Below are positions 38,288 through 50,382 of a DNA stretch of 64,000 bases, one piece after another (position 1 is the stretch's first letter; the number at the start of each line of letters is the position of its first letter). The position numbers were made by a program, and so were the translations under genes. Source of the stretch: Hyperoplus lanceolatus (taxonomy: Eukaryota > Chordata > Actinopteri > Uranoscopiformes > Ammodytidae); contig CM049402.1 in the NCBI GenBank assembly GCA_026929865.2, positions 10,753,001 to 10,817,000 of the forward strand. Reading direction: 5' to 3'. Below the pieces are notes generated by a model. That model was not told where the DNA came from. It did no database searches and saw nothing but the letters and a program-made list of their open reading frames with translations.

Positions 38288-39587
38288 TTGTGTGTGTATG
38301 GGAAATCAGACCAGCCGCTGTTTTGTTTTCCCCGCTCTTTGCCCAGAGGAGTCTCTATCGATCTGAGACAACAGACATGAAAGAGGGAAGGGGGGAGGTA
38401 GAGGAGGAGGAGAGACGGGAAAAAGAAAATAAGCAATTTCCAGCCCGCAAAGCCAGTTTCTCATATTTGATCTGCAGCTGATCGATCAGTCTCTCCTGTG
38501 AGGAGCACGCTGACTGTCTGGCTGCTTTCTTACTATCACTTCCTCTGGGTTACCATGGAGACACATGTACCTCAAAACTAATGATATATGTATGTGTACT
38601 GTGGCTAATTAAAGCGGATACATGAAGTTTTGGGCTGTAAAAATACAAATTATACTCAGCCTGAAGCCATCCTAATGAATGCAAGTATTAGTGTTAACTG
38701 GACTAGTCTGCCTTGCCATGAGCCATAAGCTAGGAGCATGGCTTAAGGGGGACAATGGGGCCCAGTCACTCAATTATAAGCCAATCTTAATGTATTTCAT
38801 GAGTTCATGAGTTAGTTTTGGGAAATCATCAGCAACCAACATTTTTTTCACCTTGACATATCAAAATTGAATTGGCACACTCTTGGACATTTAATTACAT
38901 TCCCCTTTGCAATACTGTCAGGCCATGATGTCAAGATTCTTTCCTGTTTCACTAGAAAAGGTCAATTGGCTTAGTACCATTACAGTATATACCCTACAGT
39001 TACTGAAACATTCACCTCACTTATGTTATAAGACTCTATGCTCTTGTCTTGTGTGCCAACCACTTCCAGGTAAGACTCTTGAGAGTAGTATTACCCACAG
39101 TTTATCTTTCAACATGGCTGTGTCGTGAACATAGCCGCCGGCGAGACCTGTTTTGGTGTGTGAGGTGTGCTTTTGTGAACAGAACAACTACCTATGTACA
39201 GTATGTATAAAACATCAGTTGAGCTTGGTATCTTTTCTTCTGTCAACACATTTATGGTAGTATGTTACATGCCTCATTCAGGGTACCGTACTGTATGTTC
39301 GTAGCTTCAGAGCCTATGCATGTGGCTAGGCCCTTTCTAATTTGCACCTTACCAAAATACAACTACATGTCGGGGCTAAATAACAAATGGGGACCACAAT
39401 AAAGATCATGAAAAGTACACTGTTGGAGGATGGATGAATAAATCGAGATTAAGAAGTCAGTGTAACATGCAGTGTTTTTTGTATCAGATGTATCGTCTGG
39501 TAATTGTGTCTTTTTGTTGTAGAAAACAATACCTAGAGGAATGTAGTTCATTTGCTTCACTCTTTCCTTATGTTTTCTGTCCAACAG
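38288..39587. other. Unique non-coding sequence
   Basis: GA-rich at 38376-38430. No confident exon. A CAG|GTAAGA donor-like site at 39066-39074 has only a weak upstream acceptor. Confidence 0.45.
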
Positions 39588-39628
39588 TGCGTGGAAGGAT
39601 CAGGACGGAGAGGAAGCTGTCTTTACAG
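39588..39628 (+). other. Candidate 41-nt host exon
   Basis: A strong acceptor (pyrimidine-rich 39559-39580, then CCAACAG) precedes TGCGTGGAAGGATCAGGACG and following, and a consensus donor CAG|GTAAGTGA follows at 39626 onward. All three frames are open: phase 1 reads RGRIRTERKLSLQ, phase 2 reads AWKDQDGEEAVFT and phase 0 reads CVEGSGRRGSCLY. The length is not a multiple of three, so inclusion would shift frame unless neighbouring phases fit. No flanking exon is seen in the window and I do not recognise the gene; it could also be an untranslated or cryptic exon. Confidence 0.3.
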
Positions 39629-40850
39629 GTAAGTGATGGGGATTTCTTTCAACTTGAATCAATAAGTTTATAAGCTCTTTTCTTTTTCACATACCACACT
39701 GGTCTTTTTCTCTTGGTTTTCCAGTGGCAGGACATCACTTATTAGGTTCCACATTTAATCCAGCTGGGCTATAGTGCTCTCCACTCGCTCTTCAAGAAAG
39801 ACCTTTATTCGATAACAAACATTTTTAAGTATTTTAAAATCCTGCACGTAATCCTCCCACGTAATAATATGTAGAGAGACACCACAAAATCAATACGTTG
39901 ACCTGCGTGCCTCTATTACAACTTTCCGATACTTAAACAATGAGATATTATTCATTCCTCTTTTTAGTTTTATTGTGATTTGTATTCAGAGTCCACACTT
40001 AAACCACTGGGCTTTTTGCCTGCATGGTGTGATGGATCAGGCGAACCGTGAAGGTCATAGAATAGAAAAAGGAGATGGTCGATATAGCTCTGCTGAAATC
40101 CAAAGAGAGATGAGTAGGGAGTCAGGTGAAGAGAAATTGGATTGTGGAGAGACAGTGGGTATATCAAATGTAACAAGATATGTATTTCAACACTCCAGAG
40201 CAAGAGGAGGGAGCGAAGGGAGAAATGAGAAATGGAAGCCACTCTGTGGGCCGGAAATGAAAGAAGAGTGAGAGAGCGAGAGAGAGCGAGAGAGATGTAG
40301 TGTAATGATCTAACAGAACGTTGGGGTAGGTGTGTTGAGGATAAGTGGCCACAGACCGACTGACAGGAGATTGGCAGTTGTAGGAGAGAAAGAGAAAATA
40401 AAAATGAAGAGCAATACATATAGAGAGAGCGCGAGTCCCCAAGAGGCGACAGTGGAATGACAAGAGCAGAGAGTGAGTAGTATGACAGAGTGAGAGAGAG
40501 AGATTGGTCAGGAATCGGATAAATGGAGTTTCTTGCAGGTTTGCGTGTTGGAGAGGGCCCCATGCTTCACAGATCCACTGCTGCCCAAAGACGAGTGATA
40601 TTTAGAAGGTGAAGGCAGATCATGTTAAGCTGTCGGGCCTCTGATCTTTCCCTCTCTTTGGCAGACCTGCAGAGATGAAGAACACTCTGAAATGTTACCT
40701 GTCTAGGCTTGCCAAAAAAAGCTTGTTACTTACACCTCACTGGCACACGGACAGGCTTGCGATTGAAGTGGGAATGTCAGCTTGTGAAACCAGTTATTTG
40801 CAGAACCTGAAGTTCCAATATTTTAACTGGATTGCGTTCTTTAACAACAG

Positions 40851-40952
<102 letters not shown>

Positions 40953-41274
40953 GCTTGTGTGAGAGAGAGAGAGAGATAGAGAGACTTCTAGGCATGATAT
41001 GTTATTTTAATTTTTTTTTCTTCAGCAAATTCACAACTACAGAAATAAAATATTCAAGACAGATTGCACAGTGAAATACAGTGTTTTTCCAAAACCTTGA
41101 ATTATGGACTGATACAGCAACCTCCTATCAGCGCACATCCTTGTGGAATATCATAACACTATTATTTGACTGCTTTGCCAAGTTTTCTGACTCGTGGTTG
41201 TCCAAGTAGGAAAGAGAGAAAGTATTTTATGTTGCGTCATTTGTCTCCCCTGCTTGTGGCCTTTACACCGACTT

Positions 41275-41275
<1 letters not shown>

Positions 41276-41344
<69 letters not shown>
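41276..41344. repeat. (GT)n microsatellite
   Basis: About 33 GT units. Confidence 0.97.
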
Positions 41345-42409
41345 TTTCCAAAGGCAGTCAGTCCTTTTGTGGTAAGACATGGAATGAGAGAAGAATGGTG
41401 GGATGGAGGGAATCTTGTTACGGGACATAATGATAAAGGAATGGGAAGAACTCTGAAATGGTTGTCAGAAATAAATCATCTGACCTTGTGTGGTCTTTGA
41501 TCCTGGTTTGGCCTCTCAGAATTAGATGAGTGTGAGTGGGTGCCAAGCCAGAGACGTCCATCAGGTTGAAGGACTGCTGTCACACACAGACACCCATATT
41601 GGACCAACTAAACTGGCATTTGTATTATTGATGCAGCTTAAAAAGGGTTTACATGATCGACTAACTCAAAAACATACAAAGCTCCGTAACATCACTGTAA
41701 TCGGCCCCGGTGCAACACACGGTGCCCCCCAACACACACACATGAACACACATGAACACACAAACCAGACGATTGCTACAACACCTGATCATACACAAAC
41801 ACATACATTTATCTTCATCATCAGTAGCACAGCAGACACATTTCTTCTAGGTCTGTGCAGGTGTGTGCCCCTGAACATGACCAGTTCACTTTATGCAGGT
41901 GGTACAGCTGTTGTCCTGCAGGCTTCACTAGTTCACCTCACTCTTTGAATACATACTGTAAGAGCAATGCCCTTGTGTTTTTTTCATTCTTTTTCTCTTG
42001 TTGCAGCATTAGTCATATGGCTGTCTGGCATGGCTAACCCTTTGTAGCACTTTGATCCAGCTGGACTGATGTGTGATTGTCTTCTGTCTGTGTGGAGACA
42101 GCCTGCAGAAACTCTCTTTGATATGTAATTCTGGGGCGACATCACATTAACAAGTGCATTTAACACCCCCAACTTCCTGTTTTCATGTGGAGACACATTA
42201 GATCATCAACAAATATGATTTAAATCCATCATTTCATGAAATCTTCAAGCTGCCTATGATAATTACTTTGTTACCGGTGAGATAATTTTTGTATGTTAAG
42301 TCTCATTCCTGTTTAATGCTAGTATCTTTCAAGACTGTCTATAATGCAAAGGAATCTTATCATTGACATTAACCTTAACTCAATTTTGGCAAGGCTCAGC
42401 TCCTCTAAA

Positions 42410-42556
<147 letters not shown>

Positions 42557-43728
42557 TTCATGCAAGTGACCCTCATGTGGTTTGCCTCATCTTTCACATT
42601 GAGTCTGGTATGAGTGGGACATCTTGCCTCAGGGAAGCTGGTGTGTGGCTGGGTTATGGTGTTGAAAGCTGATTTGAGTGGAAGACAGATTGGATGAGCT
42701 CTGCTCCCTTTAATGATGTTGTATTGCATAAGTATCTGCTGGTATATTTAAATATACCTGCAGAGCATATTCTGACATATACAATTTACAATCTCTTCCT
42801 TTGATGAACATCTCATCCGGAATATTAATTAGGTTGTTGTCTAGCGCACTGTATCTGGAACAAGTGAGGGTTCATTTCAGTTTAAATATCTCTGCATTAT
42901 TACTATTGACACATGTATTCCACATTTTAATGTTGTAGCTGGTCATGGTTGAGCTCAATTGAACTGCAAATATGTGTAAGTCACAACCCTATGCCCCTGA
43001 ACTGTAGTAATGTACAGTAGCATCAAATAAAAATAATTAAGTACAAGCCACTCAAAAAATAATTGGGTGTAAAGCTTAAGTCAATTTCTCACATCATTAG
43101 TGGACTAGCTCGTGAAGTACCAGTTCGATATCTATGACCTCTACGTGTCAAAAACCATTGACCACCAGCAGACCAACAAAAAGCAAACAGAAAAATAACT
43201 TAAGCCTAATGTGGTTTTGCCTTGCAGGCCTATCAGATTACATTGCATCACACGTTAGGCCGCAGGTGCTGTTAAGTTGCCGATACTGTGTGATTAAAAT
43301 ATATACATATATATTAACGGTATATATTTAAGCACCATGGACAAAGCTTATCAGTCTGTGTGTCTGTTGGCTGAAGACACGCCTCCATACATAATTCATG
43401 TCACTACACTGTGTCGACATTAGTAGACTAGAGGATTTTGAAAGTTTTGTCACGCGCAAAGTGTATAATTTGAAACAAGTTTTAACAAGGCAGCCCATTT
43501 AACATGATGTACAGCGTGTACTTTGATACTAATGGAGCTGTGCAAAACTGGTATTGCTGTTGGGGAAGGAGACAAATTTTGTGGAAAAAATATACAGATG
43601 GATAAAACGGCTACTGTTATATGATAAGAATATAACTATGTCTAGTTATATTCTTAACTAGAATATAATTTAATCCACACATGAAAAGCAGCCTACAAAT
43701 ATGTTACAGTTACTGTATGCACTGTGGA

Positions 43729-43752
43729 TGGATAGATAGATAGATAGATAGA

Positions 43753-43798
<46 letters not shown>

Positions 43799-43799
43799 G
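43729..43799. repeat. (GATA)n tetranucleotide array
   Basis: About 17 GATA units with one GAAAA interruption; the flanking GGATG and GATGG are variants. Confidence 0.96.
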
Positions 43800-44249
43800 G
43801 AAAGAAAAATAAGGGTTAATGGAGACATATGTGGCTCAGCTGAGGAAAGCCAAGAATGACCCCAAGCTAGTGAAGTCAAGTGTGCGCAGCTTCCAGGTAT
43901 AGGGACAGTCTCCTTATGGCTGCCTGCTGTGCTGTGAGCAGCAGAGTGAGCTGGGTCAATCTGCCACAGCTCATACATGGGCCTCAAGTAGGTAGCATGT
44001 CCCCATACTGCTCTATGTGAGGAGCTTTTTCTGTTGATTGTAATTATTAAACGTTCCTCTTTGAGAGCAGGGTGATATTTTCTCTCAAATTATTAGAAAA
44101 GGAGATACTCCAGAATTGTGCCTGCAATTGTGCTTACTGCTTCTGAAAAAAAAAAAAAAATAAGATTTGTACCGAATTGACCAAGGTCTTCTCTCCTGCA
44201 TTTGACCTCAGTTATTCACATGGCATCCAATGGGGCGACTGTGGCTTTA

Positions 44250-44500
44250 GGGGCGACTGTGGCTCAGTTTGTAGAGCTGGTTGGCCGATGATCAAAGGGT
44301 TGGAGGTTCGATCCCCGCCCTGCCGCTTGTGTCATAGTTGTTGTGTCCTTGGGCAAGACACTTCACCCACCTTGCCTAGTGTGAATGTCGATAGTTAGCC
44401 TGCTATCGGTGTGTGAATGGTAACGTGTAAATGGGAACAGGTCTCCTTTGCAAAAGAGTCCTCGGACTCAATGGGATATACCTGTATAAATAAAGGTTAG
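44250..44500 (+). mobile_element. tRNA-derived SINE
   Basis: The head has an A-box-like TGGCTCAGTTTGTAGAGC (44260-44277) and a B-box GGTTCGATCCCCG (44305-44317), the internal RNA polymerase III promoter layout. The body includes CCTTGGGCAAGACACTTCAC, a segment shared by many fish SINEs. The tail ends near AATAAAGGTTAGGC. The first 15 bases (GGGGCGACTGTGGCT) are also present just upstream at 44232-44246. The head has diverged from a tRNA and is not a tRNA gene. Confidence 0.8.
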
Positions 44501-44504
44501 GCAA

Positions 44505-44865
44505 AAATCCTGGTTTGTGCGCGTCGCCATTTTGTGAGGGGGAGGGAGATAGCTGACGTATACCTCCGAGGGACAACGGGCGGAGAGCTTTCACTCAAGA
44601 GATCGCGCCAATACATTTTAACCTCCGATAAAATAAAAACTAGCGTGGTCCGAAAAAAATCACCCCCCTCAGTGTTGTCATGGAGATATGACCTAAACAT
44701 ACAGACTAAACTGGTTTTGTGGACCAGGCTGTAAATAGGTTTAATAAGACTTTGAAAACAGCCTGTTTAACAAGTGAGTCAATGGCTGTCTTCTGCTTTC
44801 ACCCCCCTAATGGCACTTCCGGTTACTACAGTTGTGGTCACTTCCTTATTGGATGCTGGTAAAAA
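44505..44865 (+). repeat. Dispersed fish repeat, CpG-containing
   Basis: Starts near CCTGGTTTGTGCGCGTCGCC and includes AGCGTGGTCCGAAAAAAATC and ACTAAACTGGTTTTGTGGAC, stretches that I recall as repetitive in fish genomes. No coding capacity or defined ends are visible. It directly follows the SINE, so it could alternatively be part of one composite unit. Confidence 0.45.
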
Positions 44866-45593
44866 TCGCTGAGGTTGGGGCTTGGTCAGGACATAGATAC
44901 AGAAAGTGTGTTCTTGCTAAACAAGAAGATTCCAACTGAATTGATCCTTAAGTGGAACAGCTCTGTTGTTGTTTCTTGTTATGTCTCGTCTGTCGCTATT
45001 CCTTTCACCGTCTCTTCTCTCTCTGTGTGTCCTCTTCCTGATATACATGTCTCAGATTCTTTTACGGTATGACACAACAATGCAACAGGAATGAAAAGAG
45101 GCAAGGTTTTGCAAAATGTTTGTATAGTGTATCTCTGAACAGTGTGCCTGGAATTGTGTTCTGTATTTGCTGAATATCATTTATTATTCCGTATTTTACA
45201 AATGTTACAAATTTGTGTGACTCACAAATCTGCATGTTTGTTTTTCTTGTCTAAGCTATGCATGTGGATCACTGCCAGCACGTCCCTCTGGCCTCTATAA
45301 CTTACTTCTTCTCTCTCTCAAGTGTGATAAGTGAGTGAATTCTCAGGTGCTTTAAAAGAGCACTGAAAACTTTAGCACCAGTGGGCAGTGTGTGTGTGTG
45401 TTTTTGTGATGTAATCATTTTTGAGGAGCCCAGGGAAAGAGGGGGAACCAATCTCAAAACACTTACATGGGGTTTAACTAACCTGAAGTTCCTGGGGTTA
45501 AACATTTTAGAGTCAGCAATGCATAATTACAAAAATTGCCCCAGACCTTCATTGGATTGGACCCTTGACTTAATGTGAGTGTGAGTGTTTGTT

Positions 45594-45595
<2 letters not shown>

Positions 45596-45681
<86 letters not shown>
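45596..45681. repeat. (GT)n microsatellite
   Basis: About 43 uninterrupted GT units. Confidence 0.97.
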
Positions 45682-45682
<1 letters not shown>

Positions 45683-45941
45683 ATGCACGCTCCAACCTGG
45701 AACCCAAGAGGAGACAGAGGGAGGGGGAATTTAAAGGGTGTTTAAATTATGTTAAACCTCTTGGTATTCTCTAAGTGCAGACCTGAATCTGTTTGAGCGT
45801 TTACAGTGTTTCCTCAATAGACAGGACTCACTATAGAATCACTCACTAGAACGCTCTTTTAATCAATCCTCCAAAGCCCTTTCAAAATAAGGCAGGCTTT
45901 CAGACTGTATTCAAGGATCTATTCAACAGGCTTCCTACTAG

Positions 45942-45964
45942 ATATATATATATATATATATATA
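45942..45964. repeat. (TA)n microsatellite
   Basis: About 11 TA units. Confidence 0.93.
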
Positions 45965-47379
45965 CTTTAATCAGATTCCTTCATTCATCATTTGCCAAAA
46001 AAGTTAACCAAAGATCGCAACAAAGCATTTATAATAATTTGACTTAAATTAGATTTTTTTTTTATTAATACGAACTTGTATAGACGGCTAGAGCTGTAAC
46101 CTCATGACATTATATAAAAGTTAAAAATGGTAACAGTATGAAAAAGAACAAACCTAACTTTGCTATCTTTAGTTAATTATGTCCATATGACCAATACAGT
46201 GTTATTTTTGTATCTCCCTGCTCTTTACCGGTCCTGATTTGCAGACCTTATATTTCAGAACCCTGGACAGCTCCGCCTCTCCAACTTGGTCAGAGAAGTT
46301 CGGTAGGGAAGTTAAAAAAGCAAAACTATGAAAAAAAAAAAAGCAAAACTATGAAATAAAGTTATTTCTCTCTCTTTCTCTCTCTCTTACTCTGTCTCTC
46401 TGTGTCTCCCTCTCTGTCTGTCTCTCTCCACTGCTCAGTCACTCCAATGGAATCAGCTAAAAAAAATATAATATATACACTTTTTCCAGGAAGACTACTG
46501 CTGCTTATATGTTAACCAAAGGCAACATCTCAACTCTGTCACACTCATGTTGTGCATAAATATAGACACTAATCATAACAATAGGTTAAAGAAACGTAGT
46601 CCATCCAAATTAGCTATGGCGGTCGTTGGTAGCAGTACATTGTGAATTTAGACATACAGTGCAAAGAGCATAAAAACAAACTTGAAAATGGGTCTGTGGA
46701 AGGGCATGCAATAAAACACAAACTACTGTATATAACAAAACCTGTCATTTTAATTCCATTGTGCCTGTTGCCTTGAATTAATTTTACTGCAGGTTTGCCA
46801 CCAGCTTGGTCCCACTGCATTATTCTCCTTCCTCATCAGATCCTGCTCCACTTTTAATTACTGAACATGAGGTTAGAACACCTCCTGACTAAGCACAACT
46901 GAGGGCTACAGGGCCCTGGCTTAATCTCAGCTGCCACCCTGAAATAATGCACAGATGGGCTTGCCCCCTTTTTCTAACTCCGATTTATAACCAATCTATT
47001 TTAGAGCAAAAGGTCCCAGCGTGTTTCTAAGTCTCCTGTTATTGTTTCTTCCTGTGCATAATAAATCTAACCCAAACTGCCTGTCGCTTAACATCTGCTA
47101 TAATGAAAGTATTCCGGCGACGGGGTTCGCAGTAGTGTTGATAGGGCAAATAGGTCTGTTGGTTATACAGTATCATAATGTTAACACTTAGTTATTGCAC
47201 ACATTGAGGCACCTCCCTCCTGTGCAAGTGTTTGTTGATTACAGCCCAACTTTAAATAAAATGTCACCATCCAGTCTGTATTATAAACTTTTTCTCTGGG
47301 AGTTCAAGTCCAGATTTAAAAAGTAACCTCTATTTAAGTTATTTAAATTTGCTGATGGCCATGTTGGAGGTTAATATCT

Positions 47380-47660
47380 AAAAGCTTACCAACAAGAGCT
47401 TACATCCCTGGTGGACATGGTGTGCAGCTTACTACTTCAATGTTAAATGCCAAATAATAAGAGGTGGACTTCTGTAAGTGACATAGTGGTCATAAAGACC
47501 TTCAGTCATAATAAATGGTTTGGGAGTTAGACAAGAAGCTCTACAAAATATTGGGTGTAACAATTAATGTTTCTTTAAAATGGGAATTCAACAAAATAAC
47601 AGTGCTGAGGAAAGCTCAGTAAAGTCATAAAAGCCATCAATGTTATCGTGGTGTGGAAAT
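47380..47660 (+). pseudogene. LINE reverse-transcriptase remnant (L2/Rex1-like)
   Basis: In shifting frames the sequence reads YQQELTSLVD-like near 47387-47418, then WCAAYYFNVKCQIIRGGLL (47420-47476), which resembles the reverse-transcriptase segment W-C-x-x-N-x-L-x-L-N-V-x-K-T-K-E of L2-type LINEs, and then LYKILGVTINVSLKWEFN (about 47540-47593), resembling YKYLGVxIDxxLxW. Several frameshifts and a deletion separate the parts. Ends are not definable. The family resemblance is to the remnant at 30690-31110. Confidence 0.5.
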
Positions 47661-48458
47661 GTCTCTGCACAAGACAGAAAGTCAGGACAAAATGTTATAC
47701 ACTGCATCCAAAAACCATAAGGCAGGAGCTCCCAACATTTGATGAAATCAACACCATTAGACACCACAAAAGAGTTATATTATGTATCTTGCTATTCATC
47801 TTTTTAACACCCTCCCTTATTTAAAAAAAATCAATAGTTTTAGAATAAGTACAGCCATTATCTTCAACACCCATACATTGAGGCTGTTTATGCCTTTAAT
47901 TCCTAAATTCTGAATATTCTGTTATTATCCCTGTCTGTAAGGCATGAGACAGTTATGTATACAATGGTTTAAATCATAGCTGGTTGTGGTACTGATAGCA
48001 TCTTTTTTGACATTTATTTTGTATCTCCTATTACTTTATTCCCCTTTACGTATTAAGTAGATTTGTATGAGCTCACCAAACCAAATGGCAATTGATAACA
48101 TTGAAATTGCAATAAGTATAAAAAAATCTTCATTTACTGTTAGTACACATATTATAGCAATTGTTCATCTGTAGCATGACCATGAGCGTGCCCTAGTTCT
48201 TAACATCTGTGATGGTGGATTTTGATTATTTCTAAACAGGGAAAATGCAAAGAGATGGACAGAGAAGAGAAATGACACAGGGAGTCATGGATTTAGACTT
48301 CTAGGAACTATTTCAGAAAATCAGCATAATGTAAACTTTGCCAACAGAGGTGATCGCGGGTGAGCCACTTGAAGGGAGAAAATAGAAATAATTAATGAGG
48401 CTGCAAAAACACTTATCTTGCCAAACAAGGGCAGAGGCTGCAGATACCTGACACTGCA

Positions 48459-48520
<62 letters not shown>

Positions 48521-50194
48521 TCTTTCAGTGGTGAATGGTTGTAGCTCTCAGTGGTGTGTGGGGAGCAACTCAAATAAGTTGAAATATTTAAAGGCACAGT
48601 ATATATGTTTTCTCTGCGTATCTGCCTGCCTGTCCTTATTTCTTTTCAATATGTGCTGGCATATAAAGCTTTATGTGGTTGTAGCAAATAGTGTAATATA
48701 TATTGAAGTTGTCATTCCTGTCTGCTCACCTGCAGCCTGGAAATGTTGCACTTCCTGTGGACCTGTATTCTGTTTGATACAACATTATATATTCTATTTC
48801 ATTCTCCAACTCTACCATGATTAACTTGGCCAGCCAGTCGCTATAGCCTTAGGTTTAGTAAAATATGCCTATAGCCATTATGCAGCAATTTAAAGTTAGT
48901 TTTCTCACAAAGTCTGAAATGGAAAATCAGTTTATTTCACATCAAGGCAATGCAAGCTTTCCTAGATCATGTTTCAATTGAAGATGAAAAAGCTTACATT
49001 GAATTACAATTTCAACGTAATGGCCCAGTGAGCTTAAAGAGAGTTCATAGAGGCATAGGTTTTAAATTCCTCACATCCTGTGAGAGAAAAGCACCATAAC
49101 TCAAGGTCCACTTTGAAGCTGTTTCTGAGGTGTCCGTTGCATCTTATGTCCGTAATCAGCATTCAGCACTTGAAACTGGTCACAGAATAGACTGGGGGAA
49201 GGGGAAGGGCCAGGGTAGTGGAGCAGGAGTCAGTGGATGGTAGGAGAGTGGATCTAGGAGTCCATCCACGTCTGATACAGAAGACCATCCTTTAACCGAG
49301 ACACTGGGTTGAGACACTTTTTATCTCATGGCTGTGGTTCCACACTTTGATCAGTTGATTACACCCCAGCCTGCTCCATTCACTTAATAAACTGAGAAGA
49401 AGAAAATGGACATTGGCATAGCGATCATTGTGAACATACCGTTACCAAGGTCAAGAATCACCTAACACGCTCAAACCTTCATTTCTGTTGGAGGAGTATC
49501 TGGACTTGAAGAGAAATGCATGGAAGCTTGGGAGCAATACTAAATACTTGTTTTTGCTTTGTGAGTGTAGACAGTGACAGCTCCATTATATCTATCATCC
49601 ACTAATACTCTTCTGAGTCATTAGTGCTATAAATGAGTCCTACTGAGACAAACAAACAGTGCTCAGGCCGCAAACAGAATGCCAATCACCAGCCATGAAG
49701 TTTGTAGTGTGATGAATGGTAATCAAAGTGTGAGAGGGGCTTTGCGTTCTCGCTGCATCATTACCACTAATGATTCAATTAATTATTGTTTAGAGCAAAT
49801 ACCAATTTTTTTCCCTTCGGTATCTCACCTCCATAGAATACAACTTACACTTAATTGGGTCTTATCCTTTGTTTTCACAACCGTCAACATGTCAAGTTTG
49901 TAAATGTTTTTTCAACCGTACTTCTAATCCTAGTTTTCCATAGACAGAAGATTAGAAACTATGGATTGGAAAGGCCATCAACTGCTTGGCAAAAGACCAT
50001 TTATTTTGTTGGTTTGTTTGGAGGCTTAATATTTTATAGTGAGGCTTTAACATCGACCATTAGGCAGCCAGTACTCCATTAAGGTATACATGCAACACAA
50101 CTATTTGATAGTGCTGCTAGATGAATTTGGTTTAAGTAGTGAACATTTCATTTTATTTTTCAGTGAACGTTTGAAATGTTTTATCTGGTTTTAA
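47661..50194. other. Unique non-coding sequence
   Basis: No gene recognised; includes the GT array at 48461. The 121-codon frame at 48459-48824 begins inside that array and has no motif. Confidence 0.5.
48461..48521. repeat. (GT)n microsatellite
   Basis: About 26 GT units, then GGTGTGTGTC. Confidence 0.96.
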
Positions 50195-50382
50195 GGGCCG
50201 CTCATTGTGTAGTGGTTAGAGCGTCCCCCTAGAGGCTCAGTCCTCAGCGCAGCAGACCCGGGTTCAAATCCGACCTGTGACCGGTACTCTGCATGTACTC
50301 CCCACTTTGCCCCATTTCAACTCTGTCTCTCCGAATCCATCTAATAAAGCAAAAAAATGCCCCCCAAAAAATAATAATCTTC
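50195..50382 (+). mobile_element. tRNA-derived SINE
   Basis: A tRNA-like head with A-box region TGTAGTGGTTAGAGCGT (50208-50224) and B-box GGTTCAAATCC (50261-50271). The body ends with AATAAAGC and an A-rich tail (50343-50382). This head and tail arrangement is shared by common percomorph SINEs. The head is diverged and carries extra bases between the boxes, so it is not a functional tRNA. Confidence 0.78.

Larger units (their letters stand above)
44866..47379. other. Unique non-coding sequence
   Basis: No gene recognised. Holds the GT array at 45596, the TA array at 45942, a tandem repeat of AAAGCAAAACTATGAAA near 46317-46355 and a CT-rich tract at 46366-46430. The part at 46830-47130 has even composition and could be conserved DNA; not testable here. 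Confidence 0.5.

Noticed and set aside
38998-39074. Exon ending at a CAG|GTAAGA donor
   Set aside because: The upstream acceptor is weak and the translation shows no recognisable sequence; the single donor match is within chance expectation for this length.
39970-40563. 197-codon minus-strand open frame, Ser/Leu-rich
   Set aside because: It is the complement of a GA-rich, stop-poor tract; the residues mirror GAGA repeats, with no domain.
44250-44330. Functional tRNA gene
   Set aside because: A- and B-box-like motifs are present, but no cloverleaf with a proper acceptor stem, and the sequence continues as a SINE body.
50195-50280. Functional tRNA gene
   Set aside because: Only a SINE head; spacing between the boxes is expanded and the A-rich SINE tail follows.
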